Below the pieces are notes generated by a model. It saw nothing but the letters and a program-made list of their open reading frames with translations, did not search any database and had not been told where the DNA came from. DNA of 64,000 bases, from contig JAAWJI010000004.1 in NCBI GenBank assembly GCA_022796795.1, positions 62,001 to 126,000 of the forward strand, given 5' to 3'. Made by a program: the position numbers and the translations under genes. This stretch comes from Lachnospiraceae bacterium. GTDB taxonomy: Bacteria; Bacillota; Clostridia; Lachnospirales; Lachnospiraceae. Shown in pieces: positions 32,058 to 42,300 of the stretch. Positions within the stretch are counted from its first letter, which is position 1, and every line of letters begins with the position of its first letter.

Positions 32058-32956
32058 GAATCTAACCTTTCCTCCGCCTGCTCTGCCACGAGCCGGTATA
32101 CATAGGCCCCCACATCCAGCAAAAGGACCAGCAAAATCACGCTGTAAACCGCCATGGGAAGCTTACTCTCCCCATTGAGGGCAAAGGCATAGGCGCTGTA
32201 GGACACCACTACATGCAGCATGGGCACATAAAATTTCTCCGGCGCTGTCACTGCAAACAAAACTGCCAGCACGTCTGCCCCGTACCCGGCCCAGGCCGGC
32301 ATAAAGGGCGCCAGATAAGGCACCAGAATAGCCAGAAACAACAGGATGGGCAGGAAAATCTCCCGGCCAGGCCTTACGTTTCCCTTCCACATGACATAGA
32401 CCCCACAGCACAGAAAGCCTAAAATCAGCATCCAGGCAACCTTGCTGTACAGGTCCACAAACATGGTCTTGCCCGTCAGCTCAAAAAAGTTGGGCCATCC
32501 CAAGGTAAGAAGGCTTCCCTCCTCTGCTCCCGGAAGCTCCAGCGCCGTAAGGAAAACAGCAGCCGCAACAGCCTCCAGGCCCACCAATTTCATTCCCCGC
32601 TCCCAGGCCAGAAGTCCCAGAATCAGGATGATCCCGCTGTAGACTCCGCTCTTCCCCCACAAGGCGCTGTTGGCGATAAACACCGGCCAGATTACCAGCA
32701 GGGCATAGGTGAGAATGGTCTTATTTTTACTCTCTGTTCGCAGAGCTATATATCCGGCCCCAAGCCCGGCCATAACAAAATCCAGGCCCATGCGGATCCA
32801 TTTCAGCAGGGTGACAGGCGTATACTCCATGACGGATTTCCGCAGCATCACGCCTGTGCCCGTTATGCACACAGCCAGAAGAAGATCCAGCACCGTCACC
32901 TGGAACCGGCCCACCTCAAACCGCCGGTACAAAAGCTTCCGCAAAAAATCATCCAT
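32042..32956 (-). CDS. Polytopic membrane protein, GT-C glycosyltransferase-like remnant or partner
   Basis: About 304 residues with roughly eight helices. Its last half (WMLILGFLCCGVYVMW, FLAILVPYLAPFMPAWAGYG, DVLAVLFAV) parallels the C-terminal half of the GT-C protein just upstream, but the N-terminal acidic loop is weak, so it may be a shortened paralogue. GGGAGGAG sets the start at 32956, overlapping the upstream stop by eight bases. Its end overlaps the MBOAT start by 16 bases. Function not certain. Confidence 0.7.
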   Translation of the reverse strand: MDDFLRKLLYRRFEVGRFQVTVLDLLLAVCITGTGVMLRKSVMEYTPVTLLKWIRMGLDFVMAGLGAGYIALRTESKNKTILTYALLVIWPVFIANSALWGKSGVYSGIILILGLLAWERGMKLVGLEAVAAAVFLTALELPGAEEGSLLTLGWPNFFELTGKTMFVDLYSKVAWMLILGFLCCGVYVMWKGNVRPGREIFLPILLFLAILVPYLAPFMPAWAGYGADVLAVLFAVTAPEKFYVPMLHVVVSYSAYAFALNGESKLPMAVYSVILLVLLLDVGAYVYRLVAEQAEERLDSWQQM

Positions 32957-34166
32957 ACTTGTTCTCCTCCCATTCCTCCAGGGTGCGCACACTCCGCGTG
33001 CGGATCTGATTCTCCGGATCCGTAAAATACCTGTACAAATCCAGTCCTATGACAATCAAAAGTCCCAGCTCCAGAAATGCCCACACACCGTAATACACCG
33101 GGGGCTCATCCGCACCCAGATGGCTTAAGTAAGCCATATAGGAATTAAAGGACAATAAAATCTGCAGCACCGGCACAAAAAACCGCCGCCGGTTCATAAA
33201 GGCGTAGAGAATGGCCAGCACATCCGCCAGACACCCGTACCGCTCATGCATATGAGGCAGAAAATAGGGGGACAAAATGGCAAAAAACAAAGCCAACTGT
33301 ACCATAAACTCCTGACTTACGCGATAACGCCTCTGGGCCATCCAGAACATCACGCACATGAGGATCCCCAGGATCAGAAGGGTCCCCGCCTCCGCATATT
33401 CCAACAGGAAAAACTGATTTCCAATGATCTGGTAAATATTGGGCCACTTAATAGAAAGAGACCACACATCCTGGGCTCCCTGAGCTGCGTAGATATTGAT
33501 GAGCTCCAGAAGCGGCCTCCCTGCCATCCAGGCAGGCAGGATTCCCAGGAAATACATGACCGGAATCCACAAAAAATGCTGAAACCGAATCTTTTTATTC
33601 ACCCACAAAATCACCAGAAAGGGGAAAATAAACAGGGACTGAAGCTTAAATGCAAAGGCGATCCCATAAAATACCATGGCCAGATTGGGCCTGTCCTGCA
33701 AAAGCTCATAGACGCACAGGAGCACAAAGGTCATAAAGATAATGTCGCACTGGGCCCACAGAGCGCTGTTCGCCCAGATCGTAGGCGCAAGCAGCATGAC
33801 GCCGTAAGCGCAGATTCCTTTTGTCCTGCTTCCCGTGGTCTCCCGGACCATTTTCCCCATAACAAGGGCCGCCACGAAATCCACTGCAATGCAGAGCCCC
33901 TTGTAGGCTGTCATGGGATTTACAGGCAGTCGGCTGATGATCCATAAAATATATACAAAGGGCGGCGCATAATCATAAAAATCCGTGGACAGGGCCCGAA
34001 ACCCCTGCTCCCGCAGAATGGTGATCCAGGGATCCCAGTAGGTAGTCCAGTCCACCGTGGTAATGGTCCGCAAGGTCATGCGGATAGCCAGTCCGATCCC
34101 TGTGATCACCAACAGAAACAGCAGATCTGCTCTGTCCAGCTCATATTTTTCCCCTAGCTTCCTCAT
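32949..34166 (-). CDS. GT-C glycosyltransferase (polyprenyl-phosphate-sugar dependent)
   Basis: A 405-residue protein with about ten helices. The first outside loop has TTVDWTTYWDPWITILREQG with acidic residues typical of mannosyltransferase-like GT-C enzymes, and YAPPFVYILW and NSALWAQCDIIF match the family. HMHERYGCLADVLAIL occurs near the end. It would use the sugar-lipid made by the GtrB-like enzyme encoded just upstream (10-base gap) to decorate a surface polymer. Confidence 0.85.
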   Translation of the reverse strand: MRKLGEKYELDRADLLFLLVITGIGLAIRMTLRTITTVDWTTYWDPWITILREQGFRALSTDFYDYAPPFVYILWIISRLPVNPMTAYKGLCIAVDFVAALVMGKMVRETTGSRTKGICAYGVMLLAPTIWANSALWAQCDIIFMTFVLLCVYELLQDRPNLAMVFYGIAFAFKLQSLFIFPFLVILWVNKKIRFQHFLWIPVMYFLGILPAWMAGRPLLELINIYAAQGAQDVWSLSIKWPNIYQIIGNQFFLLEYAEAGTLLILGILMCVMFWMAQRRYRVSQEFMVQLALFFAILSPYFLPHMHERYGCLADVLAILYAFMNRRRFFVPVLQILLSFNSYMAYLSHLGADEPPVYYGVWAFLELGLLIVIGLDLYRYFTDPENQIRTRSVRTLEEWEENKYG

Positions 34167-34175
34167 AGGCTGCTT

Positions 34176-35129
34176 TTACTCCTCCAATATTTTTTCAATG
34201 ATGTACTTGGGCCGGTCTTTTGTCTCCATATAGATTTTCCCAATATATTCCCCTACGACTCCAATCGCCAGAAGCTGCAGGCCTCCGATCGCCCAGATGG
34301 ACACAATGGTGCTGGTCCAGCCCCACACGGTCCTCCCCATGCTGTGTACCACCAGGGAATAGATGAGAATCGCCAGACTCATGACAAAAATTAGAAAGCC
34401 TGCCACTGTAATCATGCGGATCGGTTTAATGCTAAACGAGGTAATCCCGTCCGTGGCAAAGCTTAGCATCTTTTTCAGGGGATACTTGGATTCCCCGGCA
34501 AAACGCTCATGGCGTTCATAGGCTACCTCTGTGGAGCGGTAGCCTATAAGCGGCACAATGCCCCGCAGGAAGAGATTTACCTCCCGAAACTTTGACAGCC
34601 CTTCCAGGGCCCGGCGGCTCATCAGGCGGTAATCCGCGTGATTGTACACAATATCCACGCCCATGGCTTTCATAAGCTTATAAAAGCTCTGGGCTGTAAA
34701 TTTCTTAAAGAAGGTGTCTGTTTTCCGGGCGCTGCGCACCCCATAAACCACGTCATAACCCTGATAATAGCATTCCACCATGCGGTCGATTACATTCACG
34801 TCGTCCTGCAGGTCCGCATCCAGGGAAATGACCATATCCGCCCGCCCCTTTGCCGTCATAAGGCCAGCCAGCAGCGCGTTTTGGTGTCCCTTATTCCGGG
34901 ACAGCTTCACCCCTGTGTAGATGGGGTTCTGCCGGTGCAGCTCCTCGATAATCTCCCAGGTCCTGTCCCGGGAGCCGTCGTTTACAAACATAATTTTACT
35001 TTCCCCTGCGATCATCTCCCGCTCAAACATGGAGTTCATCTTCAAAAGAAGCTGTCTGGCCGTCTCCGGCAGCACCTCTTCCTCATTATAGCAGGGAATC
35101 ACCAGGTACAGGATCTGCTTTTTATCCAT
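34176..35129 (-). CDS. GtrB-like family 2 glycosyltransferase (polyprenyl-phosphate sugar synthase)
   Basis: A 317-residue enzyme. The GT-A domain has LVIPCYNEEEVLPE, FVNDGSRDRTWE and the metal motif SLDADLQDD, plus GVRSARKTDTFFKK. Two C-terminal helices (FLIFVMSLAILIYSLVV; GLQLLAIGVVGEYIGKIY) anchor it, as in GtrB/DPM1-type enzymes that load undecaprenyl phosphate with glucose or a related sugar. Neighbouring GT-C proteins are probable users of its product. Confidence 0.93.
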   Translation of the reverse strand: MDKKQILYLVIPCYNEEEVLPETARQLLLKMNSMFEREMIAGESKIMFVNDGSRDRTWEIIEELHRQNPIYTGVKLSRNKGHQNALLAGLMTAKGRADMVISLDADLQDDVNVIDRMVECYYQGYDVVYGVRSARKTDTFFKKFTAQSFYKLMKAMGVDIVYNHADYRLMSRRALEGLSKFREVNLFLRGIVPLIGYRSTEVAYERHERFAGESKYPLKKMLSFATDGITSFSIKPIRMITVAGFLIFVMSLAILIYSLVVHSMGRTVWGWTSTIVSIWAIGGLQLLAIGVVGEYIGKIYMETKDRPKYIIEKILEE

Positions 35130-35156
35130 ACGTTCCCCTTTCCTTCCAGGCGTTCC

Positions 35157-36017
35157 CTAGCCCATAAGCTCCTGCATATACACCGCAATGGCGTCTTGCC
35201 AGGAGGAAAAACGAAAATCCGTGGTGAGCCGCAGCATATAATTGTCCAGAATGGAGTAGGCCGGACGGGAGGCGGACTCGGGGAACCGCCGCTTGTACTC
35301 CTCAGAGCTTATAGGCTCAATGCGGGTGCTCTTTCCCGCCAGACGCAGCACGGTCTGCGCAAACTCCGCCCAGTTGGTGTCTCCTTCGCAGGTTCCGTGA
35401 AACAGCCCGTAATTCTCTGTGGGCAGCAGATATTTAATGGCTTTTGCCAGCTCCAGGGCGCTGGTGGGAGATCCGAACTGATCCATGACCACGCCGATCT
35501 CGTCCATCTTTTCCGACAACTTCAACATGGTTTTGGCAAAGTTGTGTCCGTCTCCATAGAGCCAGGCCGTGCGGATCATAAAGTATTTGTCTGCAAACTG
35601 CTGTACAAACTGCTCACCCGCGTACTTGGTCTTTCCGTACATGCTAATGGGACCCGGCGCGTCAAACTCCGTCAGAGGCTTGGGACAGGTTCCCGGGAAC
35701 ACGTAATCCGTGGACACATGCATAAGCTTAGCCCCCGCCTCTCTGGCCGCAATGGCCAGATTCCTGGCCCCAATGGCATTGATCCGGTAGGCCAGATCCA
35801 CATCCACCTCACAGCGGTCCACATTGGTGTAGGCCGCGCAGTTGATAATGGCGTAAGGCTTTACCTCCCGGCTTAAAGCCAGCACCGCATCCACATTGGT
35901 GATATCCAGCTCCTCCACATCTGTATGAATCAATTCATATTCCGTATCCTTTGCATACTGCTCATGGATTGCCCGTCCCAACTGGCCATTGCAGCCTGTA
36001 ATGATAAGTTTTTTCAT
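35157..36017 (-). CDS. rfbD: dTDP-4-dehydrorhamnose reductase (RfbD-like)
   Basis: A 286-residue extended SDR: GCNGQLGRAI nucleotide motif, STDYVFPG (active Ser/Thr region), MYGKTKYAGEQF with Tyr and Lys, and FHGTCEGDTNWAEFA. The enzyme makes the last step of dTDP-L-rhamnose. The rfbA, rfbB and rfbC genes are not in the window. The start at 36017 follows AAGGAG. It belongs to the glycan locus between DUF2304 and the GtrB-like gene. Confidence 0.93.
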   Translation of the reverse strand: MKKLIITGCNGQLGRAIHEQYAKDTEYELIHTDVEELDITNVDAVLALSREVKPYAIINCAAYTNVDRCEVDVDLAYRINAIGARNLAIAAREAGAKLMHVSTDYVFPGTCPKPLTEFDAPGPISMYGKTKYAGEQFVQQFADKYFMIRTAWLYGDGHNFAKTMLKLSEKMDEIGVVMDQFGSPTSALELAKAIKYLLPTENYGLFHGTCEGDTNWAEFAQTVLRLAGKSTRIEPISSEEYKRRFPESASRPAYSILDNYMLRLTTDFRFSSWQDAIAVYMQELMG

Positions 36018-36045
36018 ATCCGTTCTCCTTTCCCACTGGCATTTT

Positions 36046-36420
36046 CTATGATTCTTTGGACCTCTTATCTTTCCCCCACTGCTCGTCTGCCCGCTCCTTT
36101 TCCAGAAGCGCAATCTCCTGGGTCAGATCCTTTACCTTATTTTCCAGAGCAGACAATTCAATGGTTGTAAAAAACAGCTTCAGCATCAGCACAAAAATAA
36201 AAAACAGAAATATAAAATTCACCGGAAGCTGCATGCCCACCATACGCGTAAACAGGGCCACCAGCTCCGGAAACAAACTGAACACCACCAGAATTCCCGC
36301 AAACACAAGCCAGAATATGGTATATTCAATCTGAAGCTTAGACTGCCGGATCCTCTTTAAGATATAGTATGTGGTAAGAAAGGACGCCGCAATCAAAAGC
36401 AGCCGAAAAACTAATGTCAT
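36046..36420 (-). CDS. DUF2304 membrane protein
   Basis: A 124-residue protein with three helices (residues ~3-20, ~32-50, ~66-88), a conserved IEYTIFWLVFAGILVVFSLF, and a coiled-coil tail (ELSALENKVKDLTQEIALLE). DUF2304 proteins are very often encoded directly after a DPM1-type glycosyltransferase, as here with zero bases between, and may act as its membrane partner. Function otherwise unknown. Confidence 0.88.
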   Translation of the reverse strand: MTLVFRLLLIAASFLTTYYILKRIRQSKLQIEYTIFWLVFAGILVVFSLFPELVALFTRMVGMQLPVNFIFLFFIFVLMLKLFFTTIELSALENKVKDLTQEIALLEKERADEQWGKDKRSKES

Positions 36421-37116
36421 TTACCGCACCTCCCTGCGCTTGCGAAAGTTCTGGATAAACAGAATAGACAGCAGCATGCGCATCATATACATGACGGAAC
36501 GAGTGATATTCAGATAGCTCTCCCCCGCCTGCCGCTCTTCCATCTGCACCTGCACCTCCGCAATGGTGGCGCCTTGTTTTAACAGATAGGAAATGGTATC
36601 CGGCTCCGGCCCATAGTTAAGATTCAGGGCAAACTCCCCGATCATCCTCCGGTTAAACACCCGCATCCCGGAGGTGGGGTCCTTCACCTTCTTCCCTGTG
36701 GTCATGCGGGTGGCAATGGAAATCAGATTGCTCCCCAGCATCCGCATGCTGGCCGGCTTCTTCTCTGTCACAAACCGGGAACCAATGACAATGTCATAGC
36801 CCTCCTGCATCTTGTCCAGCATGGGCCCGATATACTCCGGCAGATGCTGTCCGTCCGCGTCAAACTGCAGAGCAAAATCATACCCTCTGCGATAGGCGTA
36901 CTTCAATCCTGTCTGAAACGCCCCTGCAAGTCCCAGGTTCACTGGCAGGTCCAAAATCTCATATCCCCGCCTGCGGCAGATCTCCGCCGTCCGGTCTGAA
37001 GAGCCGTCATTGATAATTATATAGTCATATTGGGGATAGTTGTCCCGCAAATTGTCAACCACGCGCTCAATGCTCTCTTCCTCATTAAACGCGGGGATGA
37101 TAATCAAACACTTCAT
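36421..37116 (-). CDS. Family 2 glycosyltransferase (DPM1-like)
   Basis: A 231-residue GT-A enzyme: LIIIPAFNEEESIERVV, IIINDGSSDRTAEICR, the metal motif QFDADGQHLPE, and SRFVTEKKPASMR then DPTSGMRVFNRRMI, typical of DPM1/YfdH-type enzymes without membrane helices. GGAG eight bases before 37116 favours this ATG over one two codons earlier. A promoter lies about 60-90 bases upstream, so it opens the run DUF2304, rfbD, GtrB-like and beyond. Confidence 0.9.
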   Translation of the reverse strand: MKCLIIIPAFNEEESIERVVDNLRDNYPQYDYIIINDGSSDRTAEICRRRGYEILDLPVNLGLAGAFQTGLKYAYRRGYDFALQFDADGQHLPEYIGPMLDKMQEGYDIVIGSRFVTEKKPASMRMLGSNLISIATRMTTGKKVKDPTSGMRVFNRRMIGEFALNLNYGPEPDTISYLLKQGATIAEVQVQMEERQAGESYLNITRSVMYMMRMLLSILFIQNFRKRREVR

Positions 37117-37175
37117 GTCCATATCTCCATACTCTCCGGATCATACCGGCAGAGCCCTTGCTCCGCCTGTCTGAG

Positions 37176-37204
37176 ATTGTACCATTTTTCGCCAGCGATT
37201 GCAA
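37176..37204 (-). promoter_or_regulatory. Promoter of the DPM1-like/DUF2304/rfbD operon
   Basis: TTGCAA (37204..37199), 17 bases, TACAAT (37181..37176) on the minus strand, in the 190-base gap between two glycosyltransferase genes. A good sigma-A match. Confidence 0.65.
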
Positions 37205-37310
37205 ACCTTTCTCATCCCGCCCCAAGCCTCATTGCCGCTTCGGTCCGCTTATTCCCAGCAACATTCGCAAATCCATTAAAATTCGCTATGAAAATGGGAC
37301 TTCCTGTAAA

Positions 37311-38051
37311 TCACAAAAACTGCCTCATCACCCGAAGAGTGCGGCACACATCTGTAAAAGCCGCAAACTTTACCCCGTTCTCCTTCAACGCCCGGTGCCC
37401 CTCCTTCATTCCCTCCAGGTAGGCTCCCAGGCTGTTTGTGCTGGTTCCTCCGTGGGACATTTTGATCAGAACCTCCGGCAGATAGGACAGGCGAACCTTC
37501 TGTTCCTTTAAAATGCGAATCATAAACTCATAATCCGCGGAAATCCGGTAGTCGGTCTTGTAATACCCGTAGGTCTCATAGACCTGCCGTCTCAAATACA
37601 AGGTGGGATGGCCCGGCATCCAGCCGTAACGGATTTTGCCCTGTCCCTGACGCCATCTGCGCACCACCCGGTCTCCCTCCACGTAAACCAGATCTCCGTG
37701 GACTCCGTCTGTCCCCTCCTGCTCCATGATCTCCACCATATGACTCAGCACCTGTTCATGGGCAAACTGGTCGAAGCAGCAGCCCAGAATATCCCCGGTG
37801 GCCATACGGAAACCTTTGTTCAGGGCATCATAGATCCCTTTATCTGGCTCTGAAATCCACCGGAGCCGGTGGCCAAACTCACTTTCCGCTTCCCGGATCA
37901 CCTCCATGGTGTGATCCTGGGAGGCTCCGTCCACAATAATATACTCGATGTTCTGATAGTCCTGGGAAAGGATCTGCTTCTTGATCCGGCGAAGATTTTC
38001 CCCGTCGTTGTAGGTGGCTGTCACAATGGACACTTTTTTTTCCTGCTTCAT
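37311..38051 (-). CDS. Family 2 glycosyltransferase (WcaA-like)
   Basis: A 246-residue GT-A enzyme. SIVTATYNDGENLRRIKKQI opens the domain, EYIIVDGASQDHTMEVI gives the first acidic site, EPDKGIYDALNKGFRMATGD the second, and GHPTLYLRRQVYE and DYEFMIRI follow. This layout is that of colanic-acid-type transferases adding a sugar to a lipid-linked repeat unit. It overlaps the preceding family 4 gene by four bases. Confidence 0.93.
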   Translation of the reverse strand: MKQEKKVSIVTATYNDGENLRRIKKQILSQDYQNIEYIIVDGASQDHTMEVIREAESEFGHRLRWISEPDKGIYDALNKGFRMATGDILGCCFDQFAHEQVLSHMVEIMEQEGTDGVHGDLVYVEGDRVVRRWRQGQGKIRYGWMPGHPTLYLRRQVYETYGYYKTDYRISADYEFMIRILKEQKVRLSYLPEVLIKMSHGGTSTNSLGAYLEGMKEGHRALKENGVKFAAFTDVCRTLRVMRQFL

Positions 38052-39265
38052 GTATTCTCCTTCAGCTCCCGGTACAACTGCACATATTCCGAAAAGCGGT
38101 GGTATTTATCGTATTGCAGCGCTTTTTTGCGGCAATTCTCCCCGCATATGGGATGGTCCCTAAGATCCAGCACCGTCTCCTTTAAGGCCGCCAAATCTCC
38201 CTTGGGTACGATCCGGCCGCAGCTCTCATCCACGGATTCCACGCTGCCCCCTGTGGCAAAGGTAATAACCGGAGTCCCACAGGCCAGGGCTTCCAGATTT
38301 GTGGTGGGGAAATTATCCTCCAGGGTGGCGTTTAGATACACATCCGCCATGGCATAGTAGGAGGCCAGCTCCTCCACGCTCTCTGTACGGGCCAGTCCCA
38401 GGATTCCCTTTGGCAGGCTTTTAAGCTTCCGCTTATCCAGGCCGATGAGAATCACCTGAAAAGAGTCTCCCAGCTCCTTGGCCAGCCGGAGAAAATAGGG
38501 ATATCCCTTTCGCTCCTCCCACATATTTGCCACACCCAGAATGATATATTTTTTTTCCATGCCAAGCTTTTTCGAAAGGCACGCAGCATCCTTTCTGGGA
38601 TGAAACTGATTCAGATCAATGCCGTTGGGAATCACACGCACCGGATAGTCCCGGAGAAAGGATTCCTTCACCAGACCGGCCAGCCAGGCGGAAGGCGTCA
38701 CCAGGGTCATATGGGGGATGGGATGCTCCTTTAGCATCCTTTTCTTTCTCTGGTAATTATCCCGGGAATTATCCCGAAACAGGGCGTAGGGGTAGGCGCT
38801 TCGGTACAGGGCGCAGTGCTGACACTGGCTCTTCCACTTCTGGCAGCCTGCATAGTCAAAATAGGCGCAGTGGCCCGTAAAGGCCCAGCAATCGTGGAGC
38901 GTCCACACCACCGGCTTTCCCGCCTGACGCAGATACCCAAACAGCTGCTCCGTATCCAGATAAAAGCCGTGAATATTGTGAAGGTGGATCACATCCGGAT
39001 CATACTCACGGATCCATTGGATGAGCCGCCGGGTCTGCCGGCTGGAGGCAAAGCCGTGTTCCCCCCGGAAAAAGGTACAAAGCACATGGATCCCCATATC
39101 CAGGCTGGAGCCAAACCTCCAGGCCTCCACATCCCCGGGAGCCTTTCTCCTGCCGTAGGCCACGGCACATTCCTCCCCGGCCTGCCTCAGACAATGGCTC
39201 AAATCCACTGTAATGCGGCCCACGCTTCCGCTGCCGCAAACCGTATTAATCTGTAAAACCTTCAT
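38048..39265 (-). CDS. Family 4 glycosyltransferase
   Basis: A 405-residue GT-B enzyme. The N-terminal acceptor domain contains GSVGRITVDLSHCLRQAG and VWTLHDCWAFTGHC with a CxxC-like cluster (CQKWKSQCQHC) that is frequent in this subgroup. The C-terminal donor domain has VIPNGIDLNQF, GVANMWEERKGYPYFLRL and EDNFPTTNLEALACGTPVIT, the EX7E-type nucleotide-sugar site. Cytosolic assembly of a glycan repeat unit is the likely role. Confidence 0.93.
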   Translation of the reverse strand: MKVLQINTVCGSGSVGRITVDLSHCLRQAGEECAVAYGRRKAPGDVEAWRFGSSLDMGIHVLCTFFRGEHGFASSRQTRRLIQWIREYDPDVIHLHNIHGFYLDTEQLFGYLRQAGKPVVWTLHDCWAFTGHCAYFDYAGCQKWKSQCQHCALYRSAYPYALFRDNSRDNYQRKKRMLKEHPIPHMTLVTPSAWLAGLVKESFLRDYPVRVIPNGIDLNQFHPRKDAACLSKKLGMEKKYIILGVANMWEERKGYPYFLRLAKELGDSFQVILIGLDKRKLKSLPKGILGLARTESVEELASYYAMADVYLNATLEDNFPTTNLEALACGTPVITFATGGSVESVDESCGRIVPKGDLAALKETVLDLRDHPICGENCRKKALQYDKYHRFSEYVQLYRELKENT

Positions 39266-39375
39266 GCTCCCTCTCTTCTATCCTCCCCAGCGCTCTCAGG
39301 CTCCCTAAATTCCCGGCTTTTCGCCTTCCCAGGCTCTTCCCTCCCGCATGAACGGCTGGAGCCTGCCAGATAAAC

Positions 39376-42300
39376 TTAAATCAATTCGCAGTCCCACACG
39401 TCTACGCCGCTGTCCTGGAATACCTGGCGGATCCTGCTGCGAAGATCTGCCTTAGTGCAGCCCTTTTTCAGCACAGCCTGGAGGAAGCCTCCTCCTCCGG
39501 CGCCGCAGATCATTCTCCCCTCCAAAAGCTCCTCGCAGCTCAGGAAAATCTGCTCAATGCAGGTGTTGGTGCAGCCATGATCCAGGCGCTTGGATAGCTC
39601 CCAGTGCTGGTTCATAAGGCGGGCAAAGGCGTCGATATCTCCCTTTTCCAGCTCAAAGCGCATGAGCACTGCCTTTCGCTGAATCTCATAGAGCACCTCC
39701 AGGGAGTTGGGATTGGAACCGATATAGCCTCCCACCACCTCCCGCAGCAGGTTCCGAGCCAGTCTGCGCTGCCCCGTATAGATCAGCACGAACCGGTTCT
39801 TCAGCTCCTCCATGGCTTCGGTTGGAATCTCCAGGTGCTCCACCTGTATCTCCTGCATAAGGCCCGGCCTTGTATGAGCCAGCTTCACGCCCCAGGTAAG
39901 TCCTCCCACCTGATCCTGCCAGCCGCCGCCGGTACTCATAAGCTGTTCCATACACAGCACATAGGTATATAAATCATTTTCTGTCACATCTTTTCCAATA
40001 TACTGGAAAATCCCCTTTACGCAGGCTCCGGCCAGAATACTGCTGGTGCCAAGGCCTGATCCTCTGGGGATACCCGTAACCTCCGTATTCAGGTACAGTC
40101 CTCCGCCCAGTTTCTTCAGAATCTCTTCCAGTGTCGCTCCGCCGGAAAAATTTTTTCCCTCCATGTCCTGCTTCCCGGTTCCCGCCGCCTGGTTCCCAGT
40201 ACCTATCTCCCCAGTCCCAGCGCTCACTCCCTGGTTTCCTGCCCCTGCTCCCTGGTTTCCTGCCCCTGCTCCCCGGTTTCCTGCCTCAGGCACCGGAATG
40301 ATGCCGCAGGTCACAAGAGCCGCCTTGTGCAGGGCAAAGGGATCAAAGGGATCATGGCAGTTCTGCAGCTCCCGGATGTCCGTAAACTCCCGGTAAGCCC
40401 CGGAATCTGTGCTGGAGAGCACAATACAGGGCTTATCCAGCCGCCGCAGAGTCACCGCCACAGGCAGAACCCCGTTAAGCTTAACGGCTGCGTTCAGTAC
40501 AGTCCCTCCGTGCTCATTGCAGTAGGGAGGCGTATCAGACCATCCTCCTCCAAAATTCACGCGCACCGGCAGCTTAACCACCACCTCCGGGTTTTTGATA
40601 TCATAGGCCCCATGGCCTGGCTGCTTTCCAATGCTGGCTTCGTACAGACTGTCGCAGAGATAACCGAAACATTTATTTTCCAGCTCCTCGCTCACCGCTC
40701 CCTTTGTCATGCGGGACAAATAATAATAGATCCGCATGCGGATCCCAAAGGACTCCTGCTCTGCCAGAGCTGTAAGCCGCTCCACCTGATTCTGCGTCAC
40801 GCCCTGGGAGCCAAACACAGCCCTTGCCTCCTCCACGCTGTCCCGCCGTTCCAGAGCCCGCAGGAAACGGGCCATGCGCACCTGACTGTTAAGCTTCTGC
40901 TGCCAGGCCAGAATCTCCCGGGTATCCGCCTGGTTGAAGCTCTCATAAAGACTCATGCGCTCCATGCTTCTGTATTCTTCTGCCAGGTTTTTCCACTCTT
41001 GTGGGCAGCACCCATGCATCTCATCCTGATTTACAGACTCCTCTGCTTTCTGGCATACAGCCTGGGAACTTACTTCCTGGTTCCAACTACACTCTGCAAG
41101 CCTGCACACCAGAAGCGCTGCTTGTACAGCCTCCTCAATAGTATCGCACACAGGATAAAGTCTGGCAAACCACAGATAGGACTCCTTCTGGGGCCATACC
41201 TCTCCCCGGTTAAGTCCGGCCGCCTTTAAAAACTTCGCAAGCGTGGTGCCGAGAAACCGGGTATCCTCCTCCAGAGTCCCCTTAGGATTATCCTGGATTC
41301 CGTACACCCGCACCACAAACCGCCCGTCTTTAAGCTTAAGCCCATGGAGCACCGTTTTGTCTGGAACCTGCTCTCCTCGCAAGGTTACGCCGGAGATCAC
41401 ACAGCTCTCTCCCACCTTGCTGCCGCTGTAAATATAACTGTCCTCAATATAGGAGGATGCGGCTATGCTTGTATCCCTCTCAATATAGCTGTTGCTGTAG
41501 GCACAGGCTCCCGGCGTCTCCTCCACACCCAAGATCTGCCCTCTCCAGTCCAGGAATTCGTAGTTATCCATCTCCTCTGTCATCAGGGACAAAAGCTCCC
41601 TTGTGGTGCCAAAATGAATAAACTGAGCCGGGGACAGACAGATGAGACGCATAGAGAAGGGATGCAGCACCTGCCACAGGCTCCTGCGGCACTCCTCCAG
41701 TTCCGGACAGAAGCTTCCCTCCGGCTTCTCTTTCAAATATTGATCTAGGGTAGCCTGCGCCGCCAGAGGGTACAGGAAATCCCCGTAAAAGCTAAGACTT
41801 ACCTTTTCATTTACAAACCGGGAGAAGCGCTCCGGATCCACCCGTCCCTCCCGGCTGATGAGGCCGAACAATCCCCGCAGAAGCTCTGTGCCCAGCATGA
41901 CGGCCCCTGTATCCAGATCCACATGTCCCTGCTCGTTCACTGCTCCCAGAGACCGAAGCTGCTCCATGCTCTGTTTGTGGAGAAATTGGCCCACATTTCC
42001 CTGGGCATCGCTTAAAAACACCCCATGATTCTGCCCTGTCTCCACTGGCTCCTTCATGGAAATGGCCGCCGCCCCATGGAAGGAAAAGTCTATCTGCAGG
42101 GGATTAAAGAGAAGGAGCACATCCCCGGAGAGCACCAGCATGCCCTCCTTAAACCGGGCCGGCATGCCGGCCATAGCAATCATAAACTCGTCAAACAGGG
42201 TGGAACGGCGTCCATCCGGCAGCTCCCGGGGAACAGGAGAGAAAAGCTTGCCGCAGGCGGAATACTGGGGCACCCGCTTGGAATCCCCGCCGGAATGAAT

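Noticed and set aside
40227-40289. Possible CRISPR-like array
   Set aside because: Repeats are 21 bases, directly tandem with no spacers, and stay in frame inside fkp; no cas genes nearby.
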